Of a stretch of 64,000 bases of DNA, positions 51,541-60,252 are shown one piece after another (position 1 is the stretch's first letter; each line of letters starts with the position of its first letter). The notes beneath the pieces were generated by a model, which saw only the letters and a program-made list of their open reading frames with translations, had not been told where the DNA came from and ran no database searches. This DNA comes from Phycisphaerales bacterium (GTDB lineage: Bacteria > Planctomycetota > Phycisphaerae > Phycisphaerales > SM1A02). Position numbers and translations under genes: made by a program. Location of the stretch: positions 1-64,000 of the forward strand of contig JABABS010000026.1 in NCBI GenBank assembly GCA_014238125.1, written 5' to 3'.

Positions 51541-52722
51541 TTAATCGCGCTCAAGCAGCATGGAAACAGCGTTGCCACCACCGAGACACAAACTCACAAC
51601 GCCTCGTTTTACGTCAAGTCTACGCATTTGATGAATCAATGTTACGAGAACTCTCGCACCCGAACCGCCAATTGGGTGACCAAGTGCAATGCCGCCACCA
51701 CACACATTCACCTTTGTTTGGTCAAGTCCAAGGTGTGTCAAATTTTGTAACACTTGCACGGCAAATGCCTCGTTAATTTCAAACAGGTCAATATCTGAAA
51801 CCGTAAGGTTGTTTCGTTCTAGTAGCGAAGCTATGCCCTTTCCTGGTGCAGTAAAAATTTCTTTTGGATCAACGCCTTGTGTGTTGTAATCAACAATGCG
51901 TGCAAAAACTTCGCCTGCTGTGTCTGGTGAAGCGACAATGACCGCTGCACCACCATCAGAAATTTGCGAGGCGTTTCCTGCAGTCACGGTGCCTTCTTTT
52001 GCAAATGCTGGTCGTAATTTTCCAAGTGATTCGGCAGACGAATCAGCGCGAACCCCTTCGTCTTGTGTGACATCCGCACGTTGTTTTACCTGCTTGGCTT
52101 CAAAAGTAATTTGTTCATCATTAAACCAACCTTGGTTTATTGCGTGTGCCGCCCGTTGGTGAGATTGAGCTGAATACGCGTCTTGCGCTTCACGTGAAAT
52201 ATTAAACTCTTCTGCCGTCCACTCGGCAGCTGATCCCATTCCCCAGTTTTCAAAAGGACAAGTGAGACCATCGTGTTGCATGTGGTCAACGAGTTTTCCC
52301 TCTCCAAATTTTATTCCACTTCGAATATGTGCAAGGTGGGGAGAACTTGACATGTTTTCCATGCCACCGGCAACAACTATTTTTGTATCTCCAGCCTTGA
52401 TTGATTGTGCCGCCTGAATGACTGATTGTAAACCACTGCCACAAACTTTATTAACTGTAACGGCAGAAAGAGTGGTTGGTAAACCGGCTTTTAATCCCGC
52501 CTGCCGAGATGGATTTTGTCCCACACCAGCCTGTAACACACAGCCCATTACACACTCGTCAATTGCCGCTGGATCAACACCAGAATCTTCAACGGCTGCT
52601 TGAATGGCCCATGATCCAATTTCAGGGGATGAAACCCGAGAAAGTCCACCTAAAAAACGGCCAACAACGGTACGGCGGGCTGCAAGAACTATGGGTTGAT
52701 TTGATTTATTTGTGGTTGTCAT
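51541..52722 (-). CDS. Acetyl-CoA C-acetyltransferase (thiolase)
   Basis: 393 aa from MTTTNKSNQPIVLAARRT; the track start adds 19 residues. Biosynthetic or degradative thiolase: nucleophilic Cys in VTVNKVCGSGLQSVIQAAQ, NEAFAVQVLQNL, the His in CGGGIALGHPIGGSGARVLVTL and the second Cys in VVSLCLGGGNAVSM. It condenses or cleaves acetoacetyl-CoA. It stands alone, divergent from fbp, without PHB or beta-oxidation partners nearby. Confidence 0.95.
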   Translation of the reverse strand: MTTTNKSNQPIVLAARRTVVGRFLGGLSRVSSPEIGSWAIQAAVEDSGVDPAAIDECVMGCVLQAGVGQNPSRQAGLKAGLPTTLSAVTVNKVCGSGLQSVIQAAQSIKAGDTKIVVAGGMENMSSSPHLAHIRSGIKFGEGKLVDHMQHDGLTCPFENWGMGSAAEWTAEEFNISREAQDAYSAQSHQRAAHAINQGWFNDEQITFEAKQVKQRADVTQDEGVRADSSAESLGKLRPAFAKEGTVTAGNASQISDGGAAVIVASPDTAGEVFARIVDYNTQGVDPKEIFTAPGKGIASLLERNNLTVSDIDLFEINEAFAVQVLQNLTHLGLDQTKVNVCGGGIALGHPIGGSGARVLVTLIHQMRRLDVKRGVVSLCLGGGNAVSMLLERD

Positions 52723-52823
52723 TTGTTTGTGCCTTATTTTCTGAGGTGGGTAGAATATATTTTCTGTAACCCGTTGCAAGGGTACATATTCTATCTAAAC
52801 ACCCTAGGGTCATGTAAAACATA

Positions 52824-53810
52824 ATGGAACACAATTGGACAAGTGACAATCTAACAAGCCTTCAAAGCCATATTTTGGTGGAAGAAAAAAAGTATGAAGG
52901 TGCTACTGGTGAGTTTTCATGGATTCTCTCTGCCATTTCTCTTGCTACCAAGGCAATTGGAAATAAAATTAGGTGTGCAAGAATTGAAGATGTTGTGGGT
53001 GAGGTTGGCTCTGAAAACGTGCAGGGTGAAATGCAACACAAGCTTGATGTAATTTCCAACGAACTTATTTTGCGATGCCTCGGAGATCGTGACAATGTTG
53101 GAATACTTGCAAGTGAAGAAAACGAAACACCGTTTTTTCTTCGCAAAAGAACAGAGGGTGGAAAATATGGTGTTCTTTTTGATCCTCTAGATGGTTCTTC
53201 AAACATTGACGTCTCGGTTGGGGTCGGCACTATATTCAGTGTCCTTCGTCTACCTGATGGTGGTACTAAAGAAGACGCCATTCTCCAAGAGGGTTATAAA
53301 CAGGTCGCTGCCGGATATGTTTTATATGGATCGTCGACCATTCTTGTTTTAACAACAGGAAATGGAGTTAATATGTTTGTTCTCGATCAATCCATTGGGT
53401 CGTTTGTGCTTGTTGAATCAAATCTTCAAATCCCGAGTGGAAACAATACATATTCGATTAACGAGGCATATACCGAAAAGTTTAGTGATAGTGTTCGATC
53501 GTTTTTGGATTGGGCGCATCAAAACAATTATTCCAGTAGATACATTGGTTCAATGGTCGCTGATGTGCACCGAACATTATTAAAGGGCGGTGTTTTTCTA
53601 TATCCACCAACAAGTGATAAACCTGAAGGAAAACTTCGTTTGATGTATGAAGCAAATCCAATGGCGATGATTATTGAACAGGCTGGGGGAAAGGCGGCTG
53701 CGTTGGGCGGTCGCATTCTCGACATTAAACCAACAGGATTACATGCACGAACAAGCGTGGTCCTTGGATCGACTGATCAAGTTGATCAATTTTTGAAACA
53801 CACAACATGA
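52824..53810 (+). CDS. fbp: Fructose-1,6-bisphosphatase, class 1
   Basis: 328 aa. The gluconeogenic phosphatase. Family motifs are LSAISLATKAIGNKIR, GEMQHKLDVISNELIL, LASEENETPFFL, the metal site VLFDPLDGSSNIDVSVGVGTIFSVLR, AAGYVLYGSSTILVLTTG, YIGSMVADVHRTLLKGGVFLYPPT and KLRLMYEANPMAMIIEQAGGKA. It overlaps the next gene by ATGA. Confidence 0.96.
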   Translation: MEHNWTSDNLTSLQSHILVEEKKYEGATGEFSWILSAISLATKAIGNKIRCARIEDVVGEVGSENVQGEMQHKLDVISNELILRCLGDRDNVGILASEENETPFFLRKRTEGGKYGVLFDPLDGSSNIDVSVGVGTIFSVLRLPDGGTKEDAILQEGYKQVAAGYVLYGSSTILVLTTGNGVNMFVLDQSIGSFVLVESNLQIPSGNNTYSINEAYTEKFSDSVRSFLDWAHQNNYSSRYIGSMVADVHRTLLKGGVFLYPPTSDKPEGKLRLMYEANPMAMIIEQAGGKAAALGGRILDIKPTGLHARTSVVLGSTDQVDQFLKHTT

Positions 53811-55369
53811 CAACCGCTACAGAAACGTTTGTAACCCTTTCAAAAAACTCAAATCAGGCGCTCGGAATCGGACGCTTTGCAATTGACTTTATAAATAAAG
53901 CAATCGGGGATCCTTCCAAAATTGTTCTTGATCGAACCACCTTGTTTTTTACAGACGCTGTGCTTTGTGGTCTTTCTGCGCTCTCGGTGAAAACAAATGC
54001 GCCGGTTGTATTACAAAACGAGGCGCTTGAATACACCGTTGAAAAGGGCGCGACTGTCTTTGGTTCTAATATACAAGTGCGCCCGGAAAAAGCTATTTTG
54101 GCAAATGCCGCCGCTGTTCGAGAGTGGGATTCAAACGGAACTAATTTTGGATTTAATCCAGAACTTGGGCACGTTGCTGGGGAGTTTGGGCACAATGATT
54201 TTTATGCTGTACCAATTGCCGCCGCACAAATAATGGATCTTGACGGCGCTGCTGCGCTTCGGGGCATGGTCTTGCTTGATGAAATCAGGGGGCGACTCGC
54301 TGAAGTGTTTAGTTTAAAAACATATAAAATTGATCACGTCGTACACGGCGCAATTGCGTCTGTGGCTGTATATGGAGCCATGTGCGGCGCAACTGCAGAA
54401 CAAATTGAATCTGCAATTGGCATGACTGTTGCACACTACATACCTTGGCGAGCCATCCGAGCGGGCAAACAATTGTCTGATTCAAAGGGTTCCTCGGCCG
54501 CTATTAGTACAGAGGTCGCAATACTTTCAATGCAACGGTCAATGAGGGGGTTTATGGGTCCTCGTGATATTTTTAGAAATCCAGAAGCGGTCTTTAGGCA
54601 ATTTGAATCAACTGATGGCGACTCGCCTTTTGATTTAATTTTGTCGCACAGTGGTGATGACTTTGCTGTCATGGGAATGCATTTTAAAATTGGTTTATAT
54701 GAGCACCAGTCAGCGGGTGCGTTGCAGGGATTATTGAACCTTATTCAACAATACCCAAAAATTGCTATAGAACCAGAAAAAATTAAATCTATTCACATTA
54801 CTGCGTATGAGCCCGCGTTTGGAATCATTGGAGATCCATCCAAGCGCGATCCAAGAACGCGGCAATCTGCTGATCACTCGATGGTTTATATTGTTTCTGC
54901 CATGTTGCGAAAGGCGCAAGATGTTGCGAAACAAGAGGGTGTGGAATTTTTCGAACAATCTAATGATGATGTTTGGAAACGGCTTATGCTCACTCCTTAT
55001 GATTTTGACGCGGATGCAATTTGTCATCCAACAGCACGCGCCATTATGGAAACAATTTCGTTTGAACATGGGGGAAAAGAATACGACGAAAAATATCCAG
55101 ACGGTATTCCAACATCAATGAAAATTACCCTTAAAGACGAAACTGTTTTAGAAAGTGGTATTATCATGTATCCAACTGGTCACGCAAGAAACACGACAGC
55201 GAATCTTGATGACATTCTTGTAGCAAAATTCAAAATGCATGGGGACATTGCTATGGACGATCCTGTGGAGGTTATTTCAAGTTGTATGGGTGTTGCAGAA
55301 CTAGATTCAGGGGGTGTACAAAACTTGTGGAACTTTGAACTTGCTGACCGCCCTATGTACCGAGATTAA
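53807..55369 (+). CDS. MmgE/PrpD-family protein (2-methylcitrate dehydratase-like)
   Basis: 520 aa. PrpD-fold dehydratase: FAIDFINKAIGDPSKIVLDRTTLFFTDAVLCGLSAL, NAAAVREWDSNGTNFGFNPELGHVAGEFGHNDFYAVPIAAAQ, the helical core CGATAEQIESAIGMTVAHYIPWRAIRAGKQLSDSKGSSAA and KRDPRTRQSADHSMVYIVSAML. Members dehydrate 2-methylcitrate in propionate breakdown, or related acids. No prpB or prpC is nearby. Overlap with fbp suggests coupled expression; the neighbouring B12/MeaB gene on the other strand is consistent with propionate chemistry. Confidence 0.88.
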   Translation: MTTATETFVTLSKNSNQALGIGRFAIDFINKAIGDPSKIVLDRTTLFFTDAVLCGLSALSVKTNAPVVLQNEALEYTVEKGATVFGSNIQVRPEKAILANAAAVREWDSNGTNFGFNPELGHVAGEFGHNDFYAVPIAAAQIMDLDGAAALRGMVLLDEIRGRLAEVFSLKTYKIDHVVHGAIASVAVYGAMCGATAEQIESAIGMTVAHYIPWRAIRAGKQLSDSKGSSAAISTEVAILSMQRSMRGFMGPRDIFRNPEAVFRQFESTDGDSPFDLILSHSGDDFAVMGMHFKIGLYEHQSAGALQGLLNLIQQYPKIAIEPEKIKSIHITAYEPAFGIIGDPSKRDPRTRQSADHSMVYIVSAMLRKAQDVAKQEGVEFFEQSNDDVWKRLMLTPYDFDADAICHPTARAIMETISFEHGGKEYDEKYPDGIPTSMKITLKDETVLESGIIMYPTGHARNTTANLDDILVAKFKMHGDIAMDDPVEVISSCMGVAELDSGGVQNLWNFELADRPMYRD

Positions 55370-55432
55370 TTAACCTTGGGGTTGATTAATCTTCCCGGGT
55401 GCATGTGTGAGCGAAAACTATTTTGTGGATTA

Positions 55433-56545
55433 TTAAAACAGGTGATCTAACAATTCAATCACGCCTTTGCCCTGTGTTGCAATTGTTTCAATAATTTCTC
55501 TACCGTTTGCAATGTCTAATAACTCCCGAACCAACGCGCTTTCGCCATCGTAATCCGCCTTGTTCACAACAAAGGTATCTGCTATTTCTAAAATGCCCGC
55601 CTTGTCCATCTGCACAGAGTCGCCCATTCCAGGAACGACAACAACAACGGTTTCGTCAACCAGTGTACGAATCGCAACATCATTTTGACCAGCACCCACT
55701 GTCTCAACAATGACGTGTTCAAAACCCGCACCACCAATGAGGTCTAATATTTCTGGAAGGGTGTCGTAATCTTCCCCAACTCTTGCAAGACTTCTATAAA
55801 AAACATTTTCGTCGACTGCATTAAAGTCTACTCGAAGACGATCGCCAAGAAGTGCGCCGGCGCTGATCGGACTCATTGGATCGTAAGCGACAATTGCAAT
55901 CTTTTCGCCCCTGCGAACAATCTCTGCAGCCATCGCTGCAGAAAGTGTTGATTTTCCGGCTCCCGGAGAACCCGTGAAACCAACAACTTTTGCTGGACGT
56001 TTTTTGGGTGCGTCCACTGTATTTCCATATTCAACAATACTAATGTTTCTTGCAAGTGTGGCGATGTGGTTCGTAGATACAATTGGTTCTTGTGCTTTTG
56101 TTGCGGATCGAACTGCTTCAACAATATCAAGCATGCTTGTACCCGTGTGATACACACCGCGAACTCCACAATCGAGAAGGGGTTGAATATCTTCTTGGGG
56201 AATAATGCCGCCAACATCAACGGTTAGGTCGGGGCGACCCACGTTATTCATTTCCTCCATCATTCTTGGAACAAGCACAAGATGAGAGTTGCTCATCATT
56301 GAACATGCCATCATGTCAACATCTTCATCCCGAGCAGAAATAGCCAGTGATCGGGGTGTTTGCCAAAGCCCGGAATATATCACATGGATACCGCTATCTC
56401 TAAGTGCTCTGGCAATAAGTTTGACGCCGCGATCATGACCATCAAGTCCCATTTTGCCAAGAAGTACTCTTGGGCGGTGATCAAGATTGCCACAGCGATC
56501 TTTTTTTTCAAGTTGTGTTGTTGGTTCAGTAGTTGGTGATGCCAT
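55433..56545 (-). CDS. B12-binding domain fused to MeaB-type GTPase
   Basis: 370 aa, two domains. Residues about 20-155 form the cobalamin-binding domain of acyl-CoA mutases: RPRVLLGKMGLDGHDRGVKLIARALRDSGIHVIYSGLWQTP (DxHxxG and SxL) and LTVDVGGIIPQEDI (GG). Residues about 180-370 are a MeaB/ArgK G3E GTPase: VGFTGSPGAGKSTLSAAMA (P-loop), IVAYDPMSPISAGALLGDRLR, VIVETVGAGQNDVAI and VVNKADYDG. IcmF has these two domains followed by a mutase barrel, which is absent here. It is likely a chaperone plus B12 subunit for a separately encoded mutase. Confidence 0.9.
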   Translation of the reverse strand: MASPTTEPTTQLEKKDRCGNLDHRPRVLLGKMGLDGHDRGVKLIARALRDSGIHVIYSGLWQTPRSLAISARDEDVDMMACSMMSNSHLVLVPRMMEEMNNVGRPDLTVDVGGIIPQEDIQPLLDCGVRGVYHTGTSMLDIVEAVRSATKAQEPIVSTNHIATLARNISIVEYGNTVDAPKKRPAKVVGFTGSPGAGKSTLSAAMAAEIVRRGEKIAIVAYDPMSPISAGALLGDRLRVDFNAVDENVFYRSLARVGEDYDTLPEILDLIGGAGFEHVIVETVGAGQNDVAIRTLVDETVVVVVPGMGDSVQMDKAGILEIADTFVVNKADYDGESALVRELLDIANGREIIETIATQGKGVIELLDHLF

Positions 56546-56604
56546 AACATGGCGATAATACCAAAAAGTACACCGCGGCGAAAATTTGGTGGTGGTTGTA
56601 TCGT

Positions 56605-58443
56605 ATGCAAAATATGACCAAAGATCCTAAACAAACCATTTCTGGTGCTGTACAAGCGGCCTTTTCATTGGTGCTTGGTAACCAGCACAAAGATGCAGAT
56701 CCTGTGGTACGACTTTCACAAAACTCAAAATTTGGTGATTATCAAATCAACGGCATAATGGGGTTGGCAAAGAAGGTAAACCAAAACCCAAGAGAGCTTG
56801 CTGAAAAAATTGTTGAGGCCATGGATCTTGGTGAGTTTGCCCAATCGCTTGAGGTAGCTGGCCCAGGTTTTATTAATGTCACACTCACGTCAGCCACTCT
56901 GGTAAAACTCTGTGAAGAAATGGATATTCCCACTTTGGGTATTCTTCAATCAAATGATTCGCACCCCATCGCAATTGATCTCTGTGGTGTCAATGTTGCT
57001 AAGCAACTGCATGTTGGGCACCTCCGATCAACCATTATTGGTGATTCGCTCGCAAGGGTTTTTGAAAGAATTGGGAGAAGGGTATATCGAGAAAACCATT
57101 TGGGCGATTGGGGGCTACCAATTGCAAAAGTTCTTGAAAACCTCCTGAGCACAGGTGTTGACCTTGACACAATTTCAATCGAGCAGCTCAATACCGCGTA
57201 TAAAGATGCTCAATTTATTTCGAAGGACGATGTGCGCGGTCTTGAAACAGCACAAAACATTTGTGCTGGACCACACAGAATTATTGAACTAGAAGAACAA
57301 AACTCCGGGGCTCTTCCGGCGCAAGAAAGGGCAAAAACTACGCTTGTTAGGTTACAACAGGGTGATTCTGATCTTCTTTCTAGTTGGCAAAAACTGATTG
57401 ATTGCACAATGAACGAAGTGTATATTTCACTTGATTTACTAAATGTAAAACTTGGTTCAAAACACAATCGTGGCGAATCTTTTTATCGCGACCGCCTTGG
57501 TGATGTTGTTGATAAATTTGTGGACACAAAGCTTGCACAGGAGGATGAGGGGGCACTGGTCGTACGTTTTAAAAACAGAAAACGACCCCTTCTTATTCGT
57601 AAGTCTGATGGCGGCTTTATTTACGCAACCACAGATCTTGCGGCTATCTATTTTAGAACACAAGAACTGAAGTGTGATAGGGTTATTTATGTTGTAGATG
57701 CAAGACAGCGTGATCATTTTAAAGATTTGTTTGACGCAGCCGCTTTAATCGGGTGGAACAAAACACCTGATAGTACCGATGTTGATTTTAAACACATCCC
57801 GTTTGGCTCTGTTCTTGGTGAAAATAAAAAACCACTAAAAACAAGAAGTGGTTCGACCGTTACACTTTCTTCTCTACTTAATGAAGCCATCGCTCGTGGT
57901 AAGGCTGAGGTAACCCGCCGAAGCGAGGATGAAAAATCCCAAACATATGGTATGAGTTCAGAAGAGTTATCAACTATTGGTAGGCAGATTGGAATTGGGG
58001 CGATTAAATACGCGGATCTATCTAATGATTTGGTTTCTGATTATGTTTTTGATATGGATCGGATGATTTCATTTGAGGGAAATACTGGTCCATATATTCA
58101 ATATGCGTGCGCTAGAATTGCTTCGTTATTAGAAAAGTCTAAAGAGACGAGTTTTTCTTCTTCCATCATTGTCGATACCCCACAAGAGCGGCAGTTGGTG
58201 CTTGTATTGTTACAATATGGCAACGTTGTACAAAGTGTCGCGAAGCACCTCGAGCCCCACCTGCTCTGTCTGTGGTTGCACGAGGTAACCGTCGCTTTTA
58301 ATTCGTTCTACCAAGCGTGTCCTGTGCTTAAGGTTGACGACGGGGCAATAAGGGGCTCGCGGCTTCGCCTTTCTGAATTAACCCGAAGGGTTATTGTCGA
58401 TGGTCTTGATCTTCTTGGTATTGAGGTTCCCAAAAAAATGTAG
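56605..58443 (+). CDS. argS: Arginyl-tRNA synthetase
   Basis: 612 aa from ATG 56605 (56614 is also possible; the track used an upstream TTG). Class I synthetase: N-terminal ArgS-specific domain, HIGH-like LHVGHLRSTIIGDSLARV, NHLGDWGLPIAKVLENL, TTDLAAIYFRTQELKCDRVIYVVDARQRDHFKDLF, GSVLGENKKPLKTRSGSTVTLSSLL (the atypical KMSK region of ArgS), ISFEGNTGPYIQYACARIASL and the anticodon-binding DALR domain to the end. It is divergent from the MeaB fusion and 6 bp before the VKOR gene. Confidence 0.95.
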   Translation: MQNMTKDPKQTISGAVQAAFSLVLGNQHKDADPVVRLSQNSKFGDYQINGIMGLAKKVNQNPRELAEKIVEAMDLGEFAQSLEVAGPGFINVTLTSATLVKLCEEMDIPTLGILQSNDSHPIAIDLCGVNVAKQLHVGHLRSTIIGDSLARVFERIGRRVYRENHLGDWGLPIAKVLENLLSTGVDLDTISIEQLNTAYKDAQFISKDDVRGLETAQNICAGPHRIIELEEQNSGALPAQERAKTTLVRLQQGDSDLLSSWQKLIDCTMNEVYISLDLLNVKLGSKHNRGESFYRDRLGDVVDKFVDTKLAQEDEGALVVRFKNRKRPLLIRKSDGGFIYATTDLAAIYFRTQELKCDRVIYVVDARQRDHFKDLFDAAALIGWNKTPDSTDVDFKHIPFGSVLGENKKPLKTRSGSTVTLSSLLNEAIARGKAEVTRRSEDEKSQTYGMSSEELSTIGRQIGIGAIKYADLSNDLVSDYVFDMDRMISFEGNTGPYIQYACARIASLLEKSKETSFSSSIIVDTPQERQLVLVLLQYGNVVQSVAKHLEPHLLCLWLHEVTVAFNSFYQACPVLKVDDGAIRGSRLRLSELTRRVIVDGLDLLGIEVPKKM

Positions 58444-58449
58444 GTATCC

Positions 58450-60249
58450 ATGACTGAAAACAACACACAACAATCTATGTTTTTTTGGGTTGGTATATTT
58501 GCCGCTTCTTGCGCATCAATTGCATCCCTTGTTTTATCGGGTCCTAAACTAGGGTTGTGGACTTCAATGCCTGGGTGTGGACCAGAAAGTGGTTGCGATG
58601 TTGTCACAAATGGACCACTTGGAAACATTCCCCTTGGGTTCATGGTGTGGCCCGTCTCGTTTGTTGGAACAGCGTGGTTTATAGCCATTTCTGGTCTATG
58701 GAAAAACACAAAAGGGAACTCTAAGCCCCTCCTTTGGCTCATCCGGCTCGGGGTGCTTGGTTCGCTTGGTTTTATTCTTGCCATGATAATAGGTGGACAC
58801 TTTTGTAAATGGTGCGCATTGGTTCATTTTTGTAATTTGGCTCTCTGGATTTGCGCTGAACTTCAAGTGCGTGCAAGTAAGAATATTTGTGATAGGTGTC
58901 TCGGGAAGGGTTTTCTTTTTGGATTTGTGCTTGTCAGTGTTATCCTTGGAGTGGTCTACATGTTTGCTTCTACAAAAAAGAAAGCGGATGACAAGAGGGC
59001 GGGTATTCAAAACGCGGCGGAAATTATTAGGGGGGAGGTTGATAACACTACTTTGAAACTCCTTGAATCAGACCACCGTTTTGGAAGCCAAAACGCACCA
59101 ATTCAAGTTGTTATGTTTACAGATTATCAGTGCCCCGACTGTAAAAGATTAGAAACACAACTTACTCGCATCTACGAACAAAGAAACGATCTTTCTATTG
59201 TTGTTAAGCATTTTCCACTTAATTATGATTGTAATGATGAAATTGGAAAGATGAAACTGCATGGCAATGCGTGTTGGGCCGCGAGAGCGGCCGAAACTGC
59301 TTTTTTGCTTGGTGGACAGGATGGGTGGGAACGAATGCACACTTGGTTGTTTGCAAACGGTGGTTCTTTTACGGATGCCACTTTTGCTAGCGATTTAACA
59401 ATGTTGGGGTTTGAGTCGCAACTGTTCCTTCAAACAATGCAATCATCGGCCACTTTACAAAATGTTAAGAGGGATGCTGTTGATGGAAAGGCGCTTGGTA
59501 TTTGGTTTACACCCATGATATTTATCAATGGTGTTGAGTACCTTTGGTATTACGGTGGACAAGATTCACTTGCAAGAGTCATTAATTCTGTTGGAAATGC
59601 TGTTGCGTCTGGAAAATCTTCCGTTGTCGCGCCCCCTTCGGCTGTTGAAAAACTTGTTGCGGATTGGCGGGTTGGTAAAGTTCACTCTTTTCAAGAACAC
59701 GACCGGCTCTCCTGGTCTGGAGATGGAGATGTTGAAATAATTGTGTGGGGAGATTATCAAACAGAGCCAACTATAAAACTTGATTCGCTTCTTAGGGATG
59801 TGCTTAGCGAGGGTGTAAATGCAAAATACGCGTACAGACACTTCCCTATTGATAGTAATTGTAATCCTGGTGTAAAAAATTATAAAAACCAATATCCTGG
59901 ATCGTGTGAAATGGCGAAAGTTGTTGAGGCTGTTGATATTTTGTGTGGCAACGAGGCAAGGTGGAGGGTACATAAGTTGTTTATGACAACACAGCGGTCT
60001 GTTTCTTTAAATTCACTGACCAATGCGGCGGCTTCAGTTTGTTCTCAAAGCGCTGAAACAATTGCCGATGTAGCCGCTAGTGTTGATGTGGGCATTCGCT
60101 TGCGAGATGATATAAACTCAAAACTAAGGGTGTGGAAAAGAAGCGTCCCTGTTCTTGTTATTGATGGGCGATTTATTCCCCGTTGGGAGATAGAGGGGAC
60201 AACGGGCAGGGACACCCTGCTCCAAATCATTGACGAGGCGTCAAAGTAA
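58450..60249 (+). CDS. VKOR-thioredoxin-thioredoxin membrane protein
   Basis: 599 aa. The N-terminal VKOR domain (residues about 8-185, five hydrophobic segments) has the paired Cys of CGPESGCDVV and the active CxxC in GGHFCKWCALVHFCNLALW. The first DsbA/thioredoxin-like domain (about 210-385) is APIQVVMFTDYQCPDCKRLETQL, with CPDC and a cis-Pro region FTPMIFINGVEY. The second domain (about 410-599) has the same fold but DYQTEPTIKL in place of CxxC, so it is redox-dead, although its later Cys residues (NCNPG, SCEMA) remain. It probably makes periplasmic disulfides. It follows argS by 6 bp. Confidence 0.9.
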   Translation: MTENNTQQSMFFWVGIFAASCASIASLVLSGPKLGLWTSMPGCGPESGCDVVTNGPLGNIPLGFMVWPVSFVGTAWFIAISGLWKNTKGNSKPLLWLIRLGVLGSLGFILAMIIGGHFCKWCALVHFCNLALWICAELQVRASKNICDRCLGKGFLFGFVLVSVILGVVYMFASTKKKADDKRAGIQNAAEIIRGEVDNTTLKLLESDHRFGSQNAPIQVVMFTDYQCPDCKRLETQLTRIYEQRNDLSIVVKHFPLNYDCNDEIGKMKLHGNACWAARAAETAFLLGGQDGWERMHTWLFANGGSFTDATFASDLTMLGFESQLFLQTMQSSATLQNVKRDAVDGKALGIWFTPMIFINGVEYLWYYGGQDSLARVINSVGNAVASGKSSVVAPPSAVEKLVADWRVGKVHSFQEHDRLSWSGDGDVEIIVWGDYQTEPTIKLDSLLRDVLSEGVNAKYAYRHFPIDSNCNPGVKNYKNQYPGSCEMAKVVEAVDILCGNEARWRVHKLFMTTQRSVSLNSLTNAAASVCSQSAETIADVAASVDVGIRLRDDINSKLRVWKRSVPVLVIDGRFIPRWEIEGTTGRDTLLQIIDEASK

Positions 60250-60252
60250 ATA

